Assembly: GCA_016298185.1 (NCBI GenBank)
Contig: JAEDDA010000005.1
Span: forward strand, 1-48,178
Direction: 5' to 3'
DNA from: Bacilli bacterium
Lineage (GTDB): Bacteria > Bacillota_I > Bacilli_A > RFN20 > CAG-826
DNA: 48,178 bases
Shown: positions 8,273-17,453 of the stretch, piece after piece
How the letters are laid out: each line of letters starts with the position of its first letter
How positions within the stretch are numbered: position 1 is the stretch's first letter
Program-made: the position numbers and the translations under genes
The notes under the pieces: model-generated
Told to the model about the DNA's origin: nothing
The model's database searches: none
What the model saw: the letters and a program-made list of their open reading frames with translations, nothing else

Positions 8273-10486
8273 CTATTTTACTCCTTTTGATAAGGATGGG
8301 TGATTACCCATTAAAGTTTTTGTACCATGTTCTTTAAAATTAACTTTGATAATTCCATCGCCATCTAAAGCCACGACTATTCCTTCACCAAATGTTTTAT
8401 GGATTACAACATCTCCAAGTTGCCAGTCAGTAATTCCATTATCAACTTGAGAAATAACTGGCTGACGTGGTTCATCCATTTCAAATGATGTATTTGGGCC
8501 ATCATCAAAATGATAACTTGGACGAGGTCTGTTTGATTTAAATGGATTATAATCTTGCTTCACAACCACTTCGTTTCCAGACTCTTTTAAGAATTGAGAT
8601 GGAAGTAAATTTCCTTGCAAAACATAGGAATAATCCCCTGCAAAAGTCAAATATAATAGTTTTTTCGCTCTTGTCATAGCGACATAAGCTAATCGTCTTT
8701 CTTCTTCTAATCCTTTATATCCATTTTCCGCGAATGAGCGCACATGAGGAAAGACACCAGCATTTAATCTAACAACAAATACAACTGGGTATTCTAATCC
8801 TTTAGCGGTGTGGACCGTCATTAATGTAACAAAATCACCATCTGCAACTTCATCTTGAGAAGATAGTAAGGATATATTTTGTAGGTATTCATCAAATGTA
8901 GATTCTGGATTTGTATGTAAGAAGTGACGAATATCTTCAAACAATGCTTTGACGTTCTCAATACGATCATCGCCATCGTCTTCTTTACCTAAATAGTCGT
9001 AATACCCAAATGAAAGTATCATATCTTCCAAGGTTTTTGAGAAGACTTCTTCGTTTTTATTAACATCAATTCTTGTTTTATCGATAACTGCAATCATTAT
9101 CTTTAAGGCATTAATTGATTTTCTTGGAGCTTCAGAAGTTTGATTTTCGAAATCAAAGTCACGGATATATTCGTACATACTCAATCCGAGGTTTTTGGCT
9201 TCCTCTTTAATCGCGTTAACTGAAGTATCACCAATACCACGTCTTGGTACATTCATTATTCTTTCAAAGGAAATATCATCTTTGATATTAGTGATTAAAT
9301 GGAAATACGCTAAAACGTCTTTAATTTCTTTTCTTTGATAAAATTTCAAACCACCGTAGATTTTATAAGGAATTTGATATTTAGAGAATGCAGATTCAAA
9401 GTCCATTGTGATATAGCTAGAACGATAAAGAAGTGCTATATCCTTATAAGAATAACCATCAACTTGGACTAACTTTTTGATTTCTCTAGCAACAAAGTCT
9501 GCTTCATCTCTAGAAGTATTAGAACGATGAGTAACGATTGGTTTGCCCTCTTCATTTTCGGTATATAAATCTTTTTTTACGCGCATCTTGTTATACGCAA
9601 TAAGTTTGTTAGCACTATTAAGAATTTTTGTGGTGCTTCTATAGTTGCGATTTAAGATGATTGTTTCCATATCCAAATAATCTTTTTGGAGATTTAAGAT
9701 AATGTCTTGGTTGGCACCTCTCCAGGTATAAATTGTTTGGTCGGGATCACCCACAACATAATGACATGTTGATGATTTAGATAATAATTTAATTAGCTTA
9801 TATTCAACATCGTTTGTATCTTGAAATTCATCTACTAAAATGTGGTCAATTCTGTCTTGCCATTTTTGTCTTGTTGTAGGATAGTTCTCTAATATGTAAA
9901 TTGTTTTAAGTAATAAATCATCGAAGTCAAGGCAAAGTTGTTTGTTTTTCTCTTCTTCATATCTCTCATATATTTGTAGACATAGTTTTTCGTCTTCAAA
10001 AGATTCTTTGGTGATTGTTATGTCATCTGGATATCTTTCGTGAAGTTTTTGTGCGCCAATATAACTTAATGCTTTGCCACAAATCTTATCGCCACGTCTA
10101 AATCCCATCTCCGCAATGATATCTTTAATTAGTTTTGTTTGATCTTCTTCATCAAGAATTGTGAAACTAGCAGGGAAACCAATTAATGGGATTTCTTTTC
10201 TTAAGAACATCGCTGCAAATGAGTGGAAGGTTTTAATGGTCAAGTCCTTCTCTGCCTCTGGAATCATCTTAATGACACGACTTTTCATTTCATTAGCAAC
10301 TTTATTAGTGAATGTAATTGCTAAAATCTTCCAAGGCAAAACCTTAACTTCAGAAATTAAATAAGCAATTCTATATGTCAAAACACGTGTCTTACCACTA
10401 CCTGCGCCAGCGATAATTCTCACGTTTCTAAAAGCAGTTGTAACCGCTTCATATTGCTTTTCATTGAGTTCTTTTTCGTAATTCAT
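8273..10486 (-). CDS. pcrA: ATP-dependent DNA helicase PcrA (UvrD family)
   Basis: PcrA is a 3'-5' superfamily-1 helicase used in repair, plasmid replication and transcription-linked repair. In its 737 residues, motif I is AGAGSGKTR (26-34), motif II is VDEFQDTN near 221, and GDPDQTIYTWRGA, MTVHTAKGLE and VAMTRAKKL follow in order. The C-terminal segment WQLGDVVIHKTFGEGIVV is the Tudor-like tail that binds RNA polymerase in PcrA. No Shine-Dalgarno sequence is visible. Instead a near-perfect dyad abuts the start codon (10486-10504). It is the first gene of pcrA-ligA. Confidence 0.96.
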   Translation of the reverse strand: MNYEKELNEKQYEAVTTAFRNVRIIAGAGSGKTRVLTYRIAYLISEVKVLPWKILAITFTNKVANEMKSRVIKMIPEAEKDLTIKTFHSFAAMFLRKEIPLIGFPASFTILDEEDQTKLIKDIIAEMGFRRGDKICGKALSYIGAQKLHERYPDDITITKESFEDEKLCLQIYERYEEEKNKQLCLDFDDLLLKTIYILENYPTTRQKWQDRIDHILVDEFQDTNDVEYKLIKLLSKSSTCHYVVGDPDQTIYTWRGANQDIILNLQKDYLDMETIILNRNYRSTTKILNSANKLIAYNKMRVKKDLYTENEEGKPIVTHRSNTSRDEADFVAREIKKLVQVDGYSYKDIALLYRSSYITMDFESAFSKYQIPYKIYGGLKFYQRKEIKDVLAYFHLITNIKDDISFERIMNVPRRGIGDTSVNAIKEEAKNLGLSMYEYIRDFDFENQTSEAPRKSINALKIMIAVIDKTRIDVNKNEEVFSKTLEDMILSFGYYDYLGKEDDGDDRIENVKALFEDIRHFLHTNPESTFDEYLQNISLLSSQDEVADGDFVTLMTVHTAKGLEYPVVFVVRLNAGVFPHVRSFAENGYKGLEEERRLAYVAMTRAKKLLYLTFAGDYSYVLQGNLLPSQFLKESGNEVVVKQDYNPFKSNRPRPSYHFDDGPNTSFEMDEPRQPVISQVDNGITDWQLGDVVIHKTFGEGIVVALDGDGIIKVNFKEHGTKTLMGNHPSLSKGVK

Positions 10487-10504
10487 ATATTGCTTAGCAA
10501 TATA
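10486..10504 (-). promoter_or_regulatory. Dyad abutting the pcrA start codon
   Basis: Two 9-nt arms (tatattgct / agcaatata) surround one central base directly upstream of, and touching, the pcrA ATG. As DNA it could be an operator over the start of transcription. As RNA it would fold as a hairpin next to the start codon. It is not the Gram-positive SOS box consensus. Confidence 0.45.
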
Positions 10505-10537
10505 ATATCACAGCGTATAAAATCACTCAATTTTTTA

Positions 10538-10963
10538 TTACTTAGAGTTTGTCAATGTCGTAATAATCTCTTTTTTGCCTACATAATTCGCTTCAACTAT
10601 GTTGCCAGTAATAAGAAACATTGAGGGTGTTCCTACTATTCCTAGTTCTTCAACTTTATTTTTACCAATCACTAAATTTCTATCATTTATAATCGGAATT
10701 TCACTATTAAATTTTATAAAATAAAAGGAATCATGATTCAAAGCATAGGAAATAATATCTTGTTTAATCTCTTGGCAGTGACCACATGTCTCGGAATATA
10801 TGTATACGAAATATTGTCGATCTTTGATTTCGAAAATATCATCCCAACAAATAAATAAATGATTTACATCTGAATAATCATGTTCTTCCGCTATTACTTT
10901 GTTTTCATTTGCACAACTTACAAGAAACATAGTCATTAAAGGAAATAAAATTAGTTTCTTCAT
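10538..10963 (-). CDS. Thioredoxin-like lipoprotein with CGHC motif
   Basis: The 141-residue protein starts with a lipoprotein signal (MKKLILFPLMTMFLVSC, lipidated Cys17). The mature part is a short thioredoxin fold with redox pair C60-G-H-C63 in YSETCGHCQEIK and a cis-Pro loop in VGTPSMFL near residue 110. It is probably anchored outside the membrane and exchanges disulfides there. CGHC is the protein-disulfide-isomerase type motif. A strong AGGAGG precedes the ATG. No maturation partner such as CcdA or DsbB is visible nearby, so its electron donor is unknown. Confidence 0.8.
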   Translation of the reverse strand: MKKLILFPLMTMFLVSCANENKVIAEEHDYSDVNHLFICWDDIFEIKDRQYFVYIYSETCGHCQEIKQDIISYALNHDSFYFIKFNSEIPIINDRNLVIGKNKVEELGIVGTPSMFLITGNIVEANYVGKKEIITTLTNSK

Positions 10964-11041
10964 ATAAACCTCCTATTAAATAAATAGGGGGTGTAATTAA
11001 TTTTTTTCACAAAAAAGTGTATAAATGATAAACTTTTTTAT

Positions 11042-11959
11042 ATGGAACCACGCAAGAAGAAAGAAACTCTTGTTCAAAACATAACTTATATGGCCATCAT
11101 GGCAGCTATCAATGTCGTATTTGTTTTGATTACTGTCTTTGTTCCATTTTTATTTTTCTTGATTGTCTTTGTCTTGCCTTTAACATCTACAATCGTGACC
11201 CTTTATTGTAAGAAAAGATACTTTCCTATCTATGCTTTAGCAACAATAGGACTATGCATGATTTGTACAATGTGGCAAATCGGAGACACTATCTTCTATG
11301 TTATTCCATCTATTATTTCTGGATTCTTATTCGGATTTATGGTGGAGAAGAAAGTTCCATCATTTTGGATTTTGATATCAACCACCTTAGTGCAAATAGG
11401 ATTTTCATATGCGACAATCCCACTGCTAAATCTTATAAGTGGTAAGGATGTTGTCGTTTCTTTTGCAACAGCATTTGGGTTAGGTGAATTCAAATATTTA
11501 AATTATGTTGTTCCATGTTTCATATTCTTTATCTCATTAGCGCAGCAAGTAATTGCTTATATGGTTATTAAGGAAGAGCTTCCAAAATTTGGTTACACAT
11601 TAAATGAACCTAAAGAACTTCCGTTCTCATTAGCAATTGGCATTGGTACCGCTTCCACTTTAGCGTTTGTATTTTCATTTATTTCTAAATGTGGACCAAT
11701 CTCATATTTAATGAGTTTGATTTCTTTATTGTTTGTTTGCCATTCAATTATCTATTTAATTTTGGAAAAGAAAACTTTGGTATATATCTTAATAGTCGTT
11801 TCATTAGTGGTATCAGTCTTTACTTTTGCTTTCTTATATTCTTTAGTAAAAGAACCATTAGGATTAGTATTAGTAAATATATTCTTTTTTATGATCGCAA
11901 TTATTGTATTAATCAATAATTATTTGTTAAAGGCTTCTAAGAAAGATACAATAAAATAG
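11042..11959 (+). CDS. Polytopic membrane protein, resembles YybS/ECF S-component type
   Basis: The 305-residue protein is almost entirely hydrophobic, with about eight to nine predicted membrane spans after a short basic start (MEPRKKKETL). The N-terminal half (ITYMAIMAAINVVFVLITVF) looks like the first helix of ECF S-components or of the YybS/DUF2232 family. No substrate-specific motif is recognised, so this is a resemblance only. It is the first of three co-directional membrane-protein genes; the next starts 2 nt after its stop. No ribosome-binding site is visible, and a GATAAA box lies 9 nt before the ATG. Confidence 0.6.
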   Translation: MEPRKKKETLVQNITYMAIMAAINVVFVLITVFVPFLFFLIVFVLPLTSTIVTLYCKKRYFPIYALATIGLCMICTMWQIGDTIFYVIPSIISGFLFGFMVEKKVPSFWILISTTLVQIGFSYATIPLLNLISGKDVVVSFATAFGLGEFKYLNYVVPCFIFFISLAQQVIAYMVIKEELPKFGYTLNEPKELPFSLAIGIGTASTLAFVFSFISKCGPISYLMSLISLLFVCHSIIYLILEKKTLVYILIVVSLVVSVFTFAFLYSLVKEPLGLVLVNIFFFMIAIIVLINNYLLKASKKDTIK

Positions 11960-11961
11960 CA

Positions 11962-12576
11962 ATGGTTAGTTTCTTTAAAAATTTCGGAAAAGGTGTCCTA
12001 TATGTATTAGTTCTCCCATTCCTTTTAGTGGGTATGGCTATTTATGCTGTGGTCGCCCTTTTTGTCTTCATATTCCTTGCTATTAAAGGACTAGTTTTAT
12101 TCTTTACTGGTCGTTCTTTATATGAAGATTTGCCAGAAGATATAGAGGCAAAAAAGAGACTTGCTCCTGCTAGTGCAACAAACGAACAAACTCAAGTAAC
12201 AAATAAAGATATTTCTTCCGCATTAAATATTGGTGAGAAAGAAGAAACTAAACCTATTTCATCAGATCCTTTCTATGTTCCTGAATATCTAAAATCTGAA
12301 ACTGATCAAGTAGAAGAGTCAATTCCAGAAGAGGTTCTAATTTCTGAAACAGAGCCAGCATTTGAACCTGAGCCAGAACCAGTAATTGAAGAAACTCCTA
12401 AACAAAAAGAAAACATCATTAGACCTTCTTATGAGGAAGAGCCTGATACTTTTTCTGATGAACCAGAAGATGAAATAGTTTTAGAAAAAACTGAGCAAAA
12501 ATCCAATATTTTGGAAATTAAAGATGATGAAGACGATGATGAAGAATCATCTGGAATTAATATAGATTTTGATTAG
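11962..12576 (+). CDS. Membrane protein with long acidic C-terminal tail
   Basis: Family not recognised. The 204-residue protein has one long or two adjacent membrane segments (about residues 11-50) and a charged anchor ending GRSLYEDLPEDIEAKKRL. From residue 60 on the tail is low-complexity and rich in Glu, Pro and Asp (for example PAFEPEPEPVIEETP). It ends in DDEDDDEESSGINIDFD. The tail looks disordered and probably cytoplasmic. The gene sits 2 nt after the 11042 gene and 14 nt before the 12591 gene, so the three products may form a complex. Confidence 0.65.
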   Translation: MVSFFKNFGKGVLYVLVLPFLLVGMAIYAVVALFVFIFLAIKGLVLFFTGRSLYEDLPEDIEAKKRLAPASATNEQTQVTNKDISSALNIGEKEETKPISSDPFYVPEYLKSETDQVEESIPEEVLISETEPAFEPEPEPVIEETPKQKENIIRPSYEEEPDTFSDEPEDEIVLEKTEQKSNILEIKDDEDDDEESSGINIDFD

Positions 12577-12590
12577 GAAGGAGGACGATT

Positions 12591-13292
12591 ATGAACTTTT
12601 TAATAACAATTTCAGAAAACGATAAACGGCTCATATTCGCGCTTCTTTTAGTCTTTATCTTGGTCTTTGTTTTAATTGGTTATATTGGATTTTTAATCAC
12701 AAGAGTAATGAAGTGGCAAGGTAGAAAACTCGACCATTTCGTTGCGGATCCAGTTATTACAAGAGTCATTACCAGCAAGAAACATTTTAAACGCTATGCA
12801 AGAAAAAAGAACTGGAGATTATTCTTTAAACAATCTTGGGCTGCTGTAGTCATCTTATTAGTAGGTTCTTTAGTCTTGTTATTTAGAGACATATTCACAC
12901 ACGACTTCGCTTATAACGTCTTTGAATACAAGAAGACTGGTTTTGGTACAATCTTATTCATTTGGGATTTCTCAAAATGTATCACTCGTCCTGAATCAGG
13001 AAGCGGTTTGGTTTTAAATTGGCCTGTACTTATCAACTCTCCACACTTAGAAGGACAAGCTTGGGCAAGCTATGTATTTGTCACATGTTTAATCATTGGT
13101 GGCCTTTGGTATTTAATCGCTTTACAAGCGCTCATCTCACGCACAATTAGAATGTATCAATTATGCACAAGCGCATTTGAAAAGACTCTTGAAGGATTTA
13201 ATCAAACTCAACAAGCCGCGACAATCGCCGCTGCGAAATACCAAGAAAATAATCCACCATCAAATAATAATTCTGGTAATATAAATCTATAA
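12591..13292 (+). CDS. Membrane protein of unknown function
   Basis: Family not recognised. The 233-residue protein has three clear membrane spans: about residues 14-38, 83-101 and 155-178. Between the first two is a basic stretch (KKHFKRYARKKNWRLFFKQ). The tail is hydrophilic and Asn-rich. A strong AAGGAGG lies 7 nt before the ATG. It is the last gene of the three-gene membrane cluster and is followed by a hairpin terminator. Confidence 0.65.
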   Translation: MNFLITISENDKRLIFALLLVFILVFVLIGYIGFLITRVMKWQGRKLDHFVADPVITRVITSKKHFKRYARKKNWRLFFKQSWAAVVILLVGSLVLLFRDIFTHDFAYNVFEYKKTGFGTILFIWDFSKCITRPESGSGLVLNWPVLINSPHLEGQAWASYVFVTCLIIGGLWYLIALQALISRTIRMYQLCTSAFEKTLEGFNQTQQAATIAAAKYQENNPPSNNNSGNINL

Positions 13293-13297
13293 AAGAA

Positions 13298-13315
13298 AAA
13301 ACCCTTATGGGTTTT
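13298..13315. terminator. Convergent hairpin terminator
   Basis: A 7-bp stem (AAAACCC / GGGTTTT) with a 4-nt loop lies between the 12591 gene and the convergent 53-residue ORF. T-rich and A-rich flanks let it act on both strands. It is short but well placed. Confidence 0.55.
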
Positions 13316-13319
13316 ATAT

Positions 13320-13481
13320 TCAATGGTTCATTGATGTTGTAATGATAATAATCATTTCGTAGGCTAAATATCCCGCTAAGAGAACATCTAAGAAAATCAA
13401 AAGGATAAAAAGACGGAGACGAACACGGTCTTTTCTGGCTTGTTCTTCTGGAGTAAGTTCTTTTTTCTTTTCGGCTTCCAT
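13320..13481 (-). CDS. Small single-span membrane protein (53 aa)
   Basis: This short ORF begins ATG GAA GCC two nt after the asnS stop and ends TGA just before the hairpin terminator. The product starts MEAEKKKELTPEEQARKDRV and then forms one hydrophobic helix (LFILLIFLDVLLAGYLAYEM and following residues). A charged cytoplasmic head plus a single span is typical of genuine membrane microproteins. Translation is probably coupled to asnS because no strong separate ribosome-binding site is seen. The family is unknown. Confidence 0.6.
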   Translation of the reverse strand: MEAEKKKELTPEEQARKDRVRLRLFILLIFLDVLLAGYLAYEMIIIITTSMNH

Positions 13482-13483
13482 AA

Positions 13484-14875
13484 TTAGTATTTAATGGATC
13501 CTGATGTTCTTGGATATGGTTGAACATCACGGATGTTGTTCATACCTGTAATATACATTAATAAGCGGTCAAATCCAATACCGAAACCGGAATGTCTGCA
13601 GCCACCATAGCGACGGGTGTCTAAATACCATTCGAGTTCTTTATCGTTACCGAGTTCTTCCATTTTCTTTTCGAGAAGTTCATAACGTTCTTCTCTTTGT
13701 GAACCACCAACAAGTTCGCCAATCATTGGAACTAATAAGTCGCAAGCAGCAACTGTTTTTCCATCGTCATTTAAGCGCATGTAGAAGGCTTTGATTTCCG
13801 CTGGATAATCAGTTAAGAATAATGGTCCTTTAACGACTTGTTCGGTTAAATATCTTTCGTGTTCAGATTGTAAATCCATACCCCATTCAATCTTGTCATA
13901 ATCAAATTTATGGCCATCTTTAATGGCTTGTTTTAAAATCTCAACACCTTCTGTATATGACATACGTTTGAATTCACTATTTAAGACATGGTTGAGTCTT
14001 TCGAGCAATGTATTGTCGATCATGGAGTTGAAGAAATTCATTTCATCTGGGCATGATTTTAAGACGTAATTAATACAATATTTGACGCAATCCTCGATTA
14101 AATCCATGTTATCTGATAAATCTGCGAATGCGATTTCTGGTTCCACCATCCAGAATTCAGATGCATGTCTAGCAGTGTTAGAATGTTCTGCTCTAAAGGC
14201 AGGGCCAAATGTATAAACATCACGGAAAGAAAGGGCAAATGGTTCAACATGTAATTGACCAGTAACAGTTAAGTTGACCTTTCTACCATAAAAGTAGTTA
14301 GGATCTTTTGTGTCGTGTGTTGTGACATCAAAAACGTTACCTGCACCTTCACCATCGTTTGTGGTAATTAATGGTGTATGGACATAGATGAATCCTCTTT
14401 CTTGGAAGAATTCATGAATAGCCATTGATAAAACGGAACGCACTCTATAAACAGCTTGGAATGTATTAGCGCGAGGACGAATATGAGCAATCTCACGTAA
14501 GAATTCAAATGAGTGTCTTTTCTTTTGAAGTGGATAGTCATCAGCGACATCACCTTCGAGTTCACATTCTTGTACATGAATTTCAAATGGTTGTTTCATT
14601 TCAGGAGTTAAAACAACTTCGCCAACCACCCTAATAGCAGCGCCAGTTCTTAAAGCGGTGAGAATTTCATATCCTTTAGCTTCCTTGTTATAAACTAACT
14701 GAACATTCTTAAAGCATGTGCCATCGTTGAATTCAATGAATCCGATAGAACCATTATCACGATTGGTCTTAACCCAACCTTCAAGTTCTACAAATTTAGC
14801 ATTTTCTTTTTCTTCATTTTCACCATTGACGATGATGTCAAATAGTTCGAAGTTTGTTGTTTTAATAGCTTCCAT
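13484..14875 (-). CDS. asnS: Asparaginyl-tRNA synthetase AsnS
   Basis: AsnS charges tRNA-Asn with asparagine. The protein has an N-terminal OB-fold anticodon domain (FVELEGWVKTNRDNGSIGF) and a class-II catalytic core with motif 2 around FRAEHSNTARHASEFWMVEPE. The C-terminal motif 3 is GCRHSGFGIGFDRLLMY. The ATG at 14875 is chosen, giving 463 residues, because GAGG lies 8-9 nt upstream; an in-frame ATG 21 nt further up lacks a site. It follows tsaD by 45 nt and may belong to the same operon. Confidence 0.95.
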   Translation of the reverse strand: MEAIKTTNFELFDIIVNGENEEKENAKFVELEGWVKTNRDNGSIGFIEFNDGTCFKNVQLVYNKEAKGYEILTALRTGAAIRVVGEVVLTPEMKQPFEIHVQECELEGDVADDYPLQKKRHSFEFLREIAHIRPRANTFQAVYRVRSVLSMAIHEFFQERGFIYVHTPLITTNDGEGAGNVFDVTTHDTKDPNYFYGRKVNLTVTGQLHVEPFALSFRDVYTFGPAFRAEHSNTARHASEFWMVEPEIAFADLSDNMDLIEDCVKYCINYVLKSCPDEMNFFNSMIDNTLLERLNHVLNSEFKRMSYTEGVEILKQAIKDGHKFDYDKIEWGMDLQSEHERYLTEQVVKGPLFLTDYPAEIKAFYMRLNDDGKTVAACDLLVPMIGELVGGSQREERYELLEKKMEELGNDKELEWYLDTRRYGGCRHSGFGIGFDRLLMYITGMNNIRDVQPYPRTSGSIKY

Positions 14876-14920
14876 AATTTTTACCTCGCTTAACAATTAT
14901 AACAATTAATATATATATTG

Positions 14921-15934
14921 TTAGAATTTTTGATAATCTTCAATAAACCAGTTTGGATCAACACCTAAATCAAGTGGAGCGAATACCTTCATTTCATATA
15001 AGTGTTCCGCAACTTTAGCAATCATCGCTGCCTGATCTGTACAGCACCACATTGGAGGGATGATGATTTTGATATTGCGTTTCTCCATTTCTTTTTTCAT
15101 TTCTGCTCTTAAGTAAGAGTTTGCGGAAACTCCGCCAGCAAGAATAACTTGCTTAACTTTATATTCGTTGACTGCTCTAATTGTGCGGTCTAAAACTAAT
15201 CCAACTGCGACATCTTGGAACGAACGACACATATCAGGAACATTTACTTTTTCACCCTTTTGTTCTAAGTTATGAACAAGGTTAATAATATTAGTTTTTA
15301 GACCTGAATATGATAAATCATATGTGTGTTCACCTTTAAGTGGCACCGGAAGATTATAAGTATGATTTCCTTCCTTAGCTAATTGGTCAATTGGTAAACC
15401 ACCTGGATAAGGTAGTCCAAGAACACGAGCGACTTTGTCATAACATTCACCAATCGCATCATCACGAGTTTCACCAATGACTTTAAATTTCATATGGTCT
15501 TCCATAATAACGAGTTCACTATTACCACCAGATACAACTACCGCTAAAAGAGGGAATTGTAATGGTTCAATATATTCGTTTGCATAAATATGACCAGTTA
15601 AGTGGTGAACTGGGATTAATGGTTTTTTATAAAGCATTGCTAATGTTTTCGCAGCTTGTAAGCCTACATGTAACGCGCCTATAAGTCCAGGTCCGCGCGT
15701 AACTGCAAAAGCATCAACATCTTCTAATTTAATGTTCGCTTGTTCAACAGCTTCTTTAAGGACTACACCAATATTTTCTGCGTGTAAGCGTGAGGCGATC
15801 TCAGGCATGACGCCTCCGTATTTACGATGTACTTCGATTTGTGTACTCACGACATTAGAAAGTAATTTGCCATCTTTAGTGATAGCAACAGAAGTTTCAT
15901 CACAGCTAGATTCAATCGCTAAAATTAAAGCCAT
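14921..15934 (-). CDS. tsaD: tRNA t6A transferase TsaD (Gcp/YgjD)
   Basis: TsaD transfers the threonylcarbamoyl group to A37 of tRNAs reading ANN codons, working with TsaB and TsaE. The 337-residue protein begins with ILAIESSCDETSVA. It has the metal-binding HHLTGHIYA near residue 110, the nucleotide-binding VVSGGNSELV and the late LAGGVSANSYLR. Length and order match the family. The stop of rimI and the tsaD start are separated by one nt. TsaC/Sua5, which makes the TC-AMP substrate, is not in this window. Confidence 0.96.
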   Translation of the reverse strand: MALILAIESSCDETSVAITKDGKLLSNVVSTQIEVHRKYGGVMPEIASRLHAENIGVVLKEAVEQANIKLEDVDAFAVTRGPGLIGALHVGLQAAKTLAMLYKKPLIPVHHLTGHIYANEYIEPLQFPLLAVVVSGGNSELVIMEDHMKFKVIGETRDDAIGECYDKVARVLGLPYPGGLPIDQLAKEGNHTYNLPVPLKGEHTYDLSYSGLKTNIINLVHNLEQKGEKVNVPDMCRSFQDVAVGLVLDRTIRAVNEYKVKQVILAGGVSANSYLRAEMKKEMEKRNIKIIIPPMWCCTDQAAMIAKVAEHLYEMKVFAPLDLGVDPNWFIEDYQKF

Positions 15935-15935
15935 A

Positions 15936-16412
15936 TTATAAATCTTCCACCTTTCTTGTCATAAAAATCGCATCATCACCATTTGAGTAATAATGTGGTT
16001 TGACTAATTCTTTTTTAAAACCATGTTTCAAATAGAAGTTAATTGCCTTTTCATTATCCGCTCTCACTTCAAGAGTTAAGGTTCTAACTTTCTTTGCATA
16101 ACAGTCGTTAATAATTTCATCCATCATCGCACTACCAAGTTGTTTTCTATGTAGACTTGGGTGAACAGCAATTTGAGCAATTGTCGCAGAATCAAATGTG
16201 TGCCAATAGTCGCAAAATCCAACAACTGATTTTAAATTTTGACTCTTCTCCTCTAGTTCAATAACCCAGACATTAGCGACTGGATTTTCGTGCATCTCAT
16301 ATAAGATATTTTGTCTATTCCAAGGTGCTTTAAAACAGAGTTGTTCTAACTCTAAAATTGCAGGAATATCTTCATCAGTGGCTTCTCTTACAGTAACGTA
16401 TAAATAGTCCAT
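15936..16412 (-). CDS. rimI: GNAT acetyltransferase RimI (ribosomal S18 type)
   Basis: RimI acetylates the N-terminal alanine of ribosomal protein S18. The 158-residue GNAT domain shows the acetyl-CoA binding block IAQIAVHPSLHRKQLGSAMM and the late LEVRADNEKAINFYLKHGF motif. It lies between tsaB and tsaD with gaps of 1-2 nt, the usual RimI position. The true substrate in this organism is inferred from family and context. Confidence 0.9.
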   Translation of the reverse strand: MDYLYVTVREATDEDIPAILELEQLCFKAPWNRQNILYEMHENPVANVWVIELEEKSQNLKSVVGFCDYWHTFDSATIAQIAVHPSLHRKQLGSAMMDEIINDCYAKKVRTLTLEVRADNEKAINFYLKHGFKKELVKPHYYSNGDDAIFMTRKVEDL

Positions 16413-16414
16413 AA

Positions 16415-16999
16415 TTAATCCTTCATATAAACTGGTTTGACCGTTAATGGATCAGAAACTGGAGCAACGACTTTTTTAAGAGATAGAAGTTCTCTAGCAA
16501 TGTCTGGTTGTTTACCATTTACACCTAAATAAGTCGCGTTTCCGCAAACTATAAAATCAGGATGCCCATTGATATATTCTTGCACTTTATCGTTAGTTAA
16601 AATCATATCCTCAACAAGGACTTCATCATCTTCATAAACGCCAAAATAAGAACGACCACTTCTAGCGTTAATTACGCAAATAGATGGGTTTTTGCCGTCT
16701 TTTTGGCATCTCAATGAACTAATTGCATAAACTTTAACTGGCAAAACAGCAGCGATTGTTTTAGCGATTGTGATAGCGATTCTCACACCTGTATATGAAC
16801 CAGGCCCGATAGCGACAACTACATCACTAATTTGATTTCTATTAACATCATATTTATCAAGCAATTTGTCTAGCTCAGGAATCATATGTTCTGACTGAGT
16901 TTGCCATGCTTCATAAGAGATGCTTTCAAGCAAAATGTCATCTTTCGCTAAACCTACAGTTAAAGATGTATTTGAGGAATCTAATAAAATTGAAAACAT
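16415..16999 (-). CDS. tsaB: t6A biosynthesis protein TsaB (YeaZ)
   Basis: TsaB is a catalytically inert ASKHA-fold partner that forms a heterodimer with TsaD. The 194-residue protein starts with ILLDSSNTSLTVGL and has the family's IGPGSYTGVRIAITIAK segment near residue 64. It is somewhat shorter than the usual 220-230 residues, mainly at the C-terminus. Its start overlaps the tsaE stop by one nt. Confidence 0.93.
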   Translation of the reverse strand: MFSILLDSSNTSLTVGLAKDDILLESISYEAWQTQSEHMIPELDKLLDKYDVNRNQISDVVVAIGPGSYTGVRIAITIAKTIAAVLPVKVYAISSLRCQKDGKNPSICVINARSGRSYFGVYEDDEVLVEDMILTNDKVQEYINGHPDFIVCGNATYLGVNGKQPDIARELLSLKKVVAPVSDPLTVKPVYMKD

Positions 17000-17448
17000 T
17001 ATTTAAAGATCTCCAAAAGAGATTGGTCTTTTAATATAAATTTGATTTGTCTATTGTCATCACCGATGTTAGAAATTTCAACTTCAATTGAATAATCAGG
17101 GATGAGTTTTTGAATATACATTGGCCATTCAATAACAGTGATACCTGTTTCATAACCAATGTATTCATCTAAACCAATATCGGTATCGATATCCGCGAGA
17201 CGATAGGCATCAATGTGGATTAATGGTCTATTACCTTTTAGATAGATTTTCATGATATTAAAAGTTGGTGATTGCACCACTTCTTTAATACCAAGACCTT
17301 CTGCTAAGCCACGGACAAAAGTCGTTTTGCCTGCGCCTAAATCACCACTGAATGTAAGAGTGATTCCATTAGGTAATTTATCCGCTATGCTTTTAGCTAA
17401 TTGCATAGTTTCTTCTTTTGAATGTGTTAACTTAATTATTTCTTCCAT
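16999..17448 (-). CDS. tsaE: t6A ATPase TsaE (YjeE)
   Basis: TsaE is the small ATPase that resets the TsaB-TsaD complex during t6A synthesis. The 149-residue protein has a Walker A motif in SGDLGAGKTTFVRGLAEGLG near residue 34 and the conserved SPTFNIMKIY and HIDAYRL segments. It follows the Ntdp gene by 5 nt and is coupled to tsaB by a 1-nt overlap. Confidence 0.95.
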   Translation of the reverse strand: MEEIIKLTHSKEETMQLAKSIADKLPNGITLTFSGDLGAGKTTFVRGLAEGLGIKEVVQSPTFNIMKIYLKGNRPLIHIDAYRLADIDTDIGLDEYIGYETGITVIEWPMYIQKLIPDYSIEVEISNIGDDNRQIKFILKDQSLLEIFK

Positions 17449-17453
17449 ATTGA

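Noticed and set aside
14876..14896. Upstream ATG start of asnS
   Set aside because: The extra seven residues would include the GAGG site that serves the ATG at 14875.
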